Below are positions 6,157-6,166 of a stretch of DNA of 6,166 bases, piece after piece. Source of the DNA: Bacillota bacterium. Lineage in GTDB: Bacteria > Bacillota > Desulfotomaculia > Desulfotomaculales > JAJYZD01. Location: positions 1-6,166 of the forward strand of contig JAJYZD010000223.1 of NCBI GenBank assembly GCA_021800315.1, given 5' to 3'. Numbering within the stretch: the first letter of the stretch is position 1; every line of letters begins with the position of its first letter. Made by a program: the position numbers and the translations under genes. Under the pieces are notes generated by a model. It was not told where the DNA came from and ran no database searches. It saw only the letters and a program-made list of their open reading frames with translations.

Positions 6157-6166
6157 GGTCGGCCGC

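Larger units (their letters stand above)
5988..6166. other. AT-richer noncoding tail of the window
   Basis: Base composition drops from the GC-rich coding level to a more balanced mix. No frame here has both a start and a ribosome binding site. A frame from GTG 6016 stays open to the window edge (50 codons), but its product is aromatic- and glycine-rich text with no translation signal, so I do not call it. The stretch contains the inverted repeat at 6128-6149 and the TTGACA at 6151-6156. Confidence 0.45.

Noticed and set aside
6016..6165. Frame from GTG 6016 open to the window end
   Set aside because: There is no ribosome binding site near the GTG or the ATG at 6022. The product is W/G/F-rich with no native codon bias, and 50 codons without a stop can occur by chance.

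Overview
The window looks like chromosomal DNA of an anaerobic, fairly high-GC Firmicute. A Peptococcaceae-type clostridium (the Pelotomaculum/Desulfotomaculum kind) is my best guess. The reasons are a 2-hydroxyacyl-CoA dehydratase activase-like protein, a YpgQ/YedJ-type HD protein and a non-PepF M3 oligoendopeptidase, together with purine-rich ribosome binding sites and frequent GTG/TTG starts. This is inference from gene content and style; no marker gene is present.

Layout. (1) At 1-981 (+) lies the 3' part of a gene for a CoA-dehydratase activase-related protein whose start is outside the window. (2) A SAM-dependent methyltransferase with a long N-terminal extension runs the other way (972-2495, -). 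The two genes meet stop to stop and overlap by 10 bases. (3) A gap of about 340 bases between divergent genes holds an AT-rich stretch next to the methyltransferase start and a near-ideal sigma-70 promoter (TTGACA-N17-TATCAT) firing rightward, followed by a strong GC hairpin in the leader. (4) An HD-domain phosphohydrolase (2863-3516, +) and an M3 zinc oligopeptidase (3646-5352, +) follow in line, 129 bases apart. (5) After the peptidase the region becomes untidy: a possible small ORF of unknown function (5364-5738, +), a decayed minus-strand fragment with a single-base frameshift (5631-5742), and a small acidic ORF (5787-5987, +). (6) The last 180 bases are AT-richer and hold a perfect AT hairpin and a TTGACA box at the very edge.

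The four main genes do not form an obvious single pathway. The activase fragment suggests radical-type anaerobic acyl-CoA dehydration or a relative of it. The HD protein would act on nucleotides and the peptidase on cytoplasmic peptides, both housekeeping-like jobs. I see no defence system, CRISPR array, RNA gene or complete mobile element. The most unusual part is 5353-6166, where small, broken or unrecognised ORFs follow a conserved gene, as at an old integration or deletion scar.
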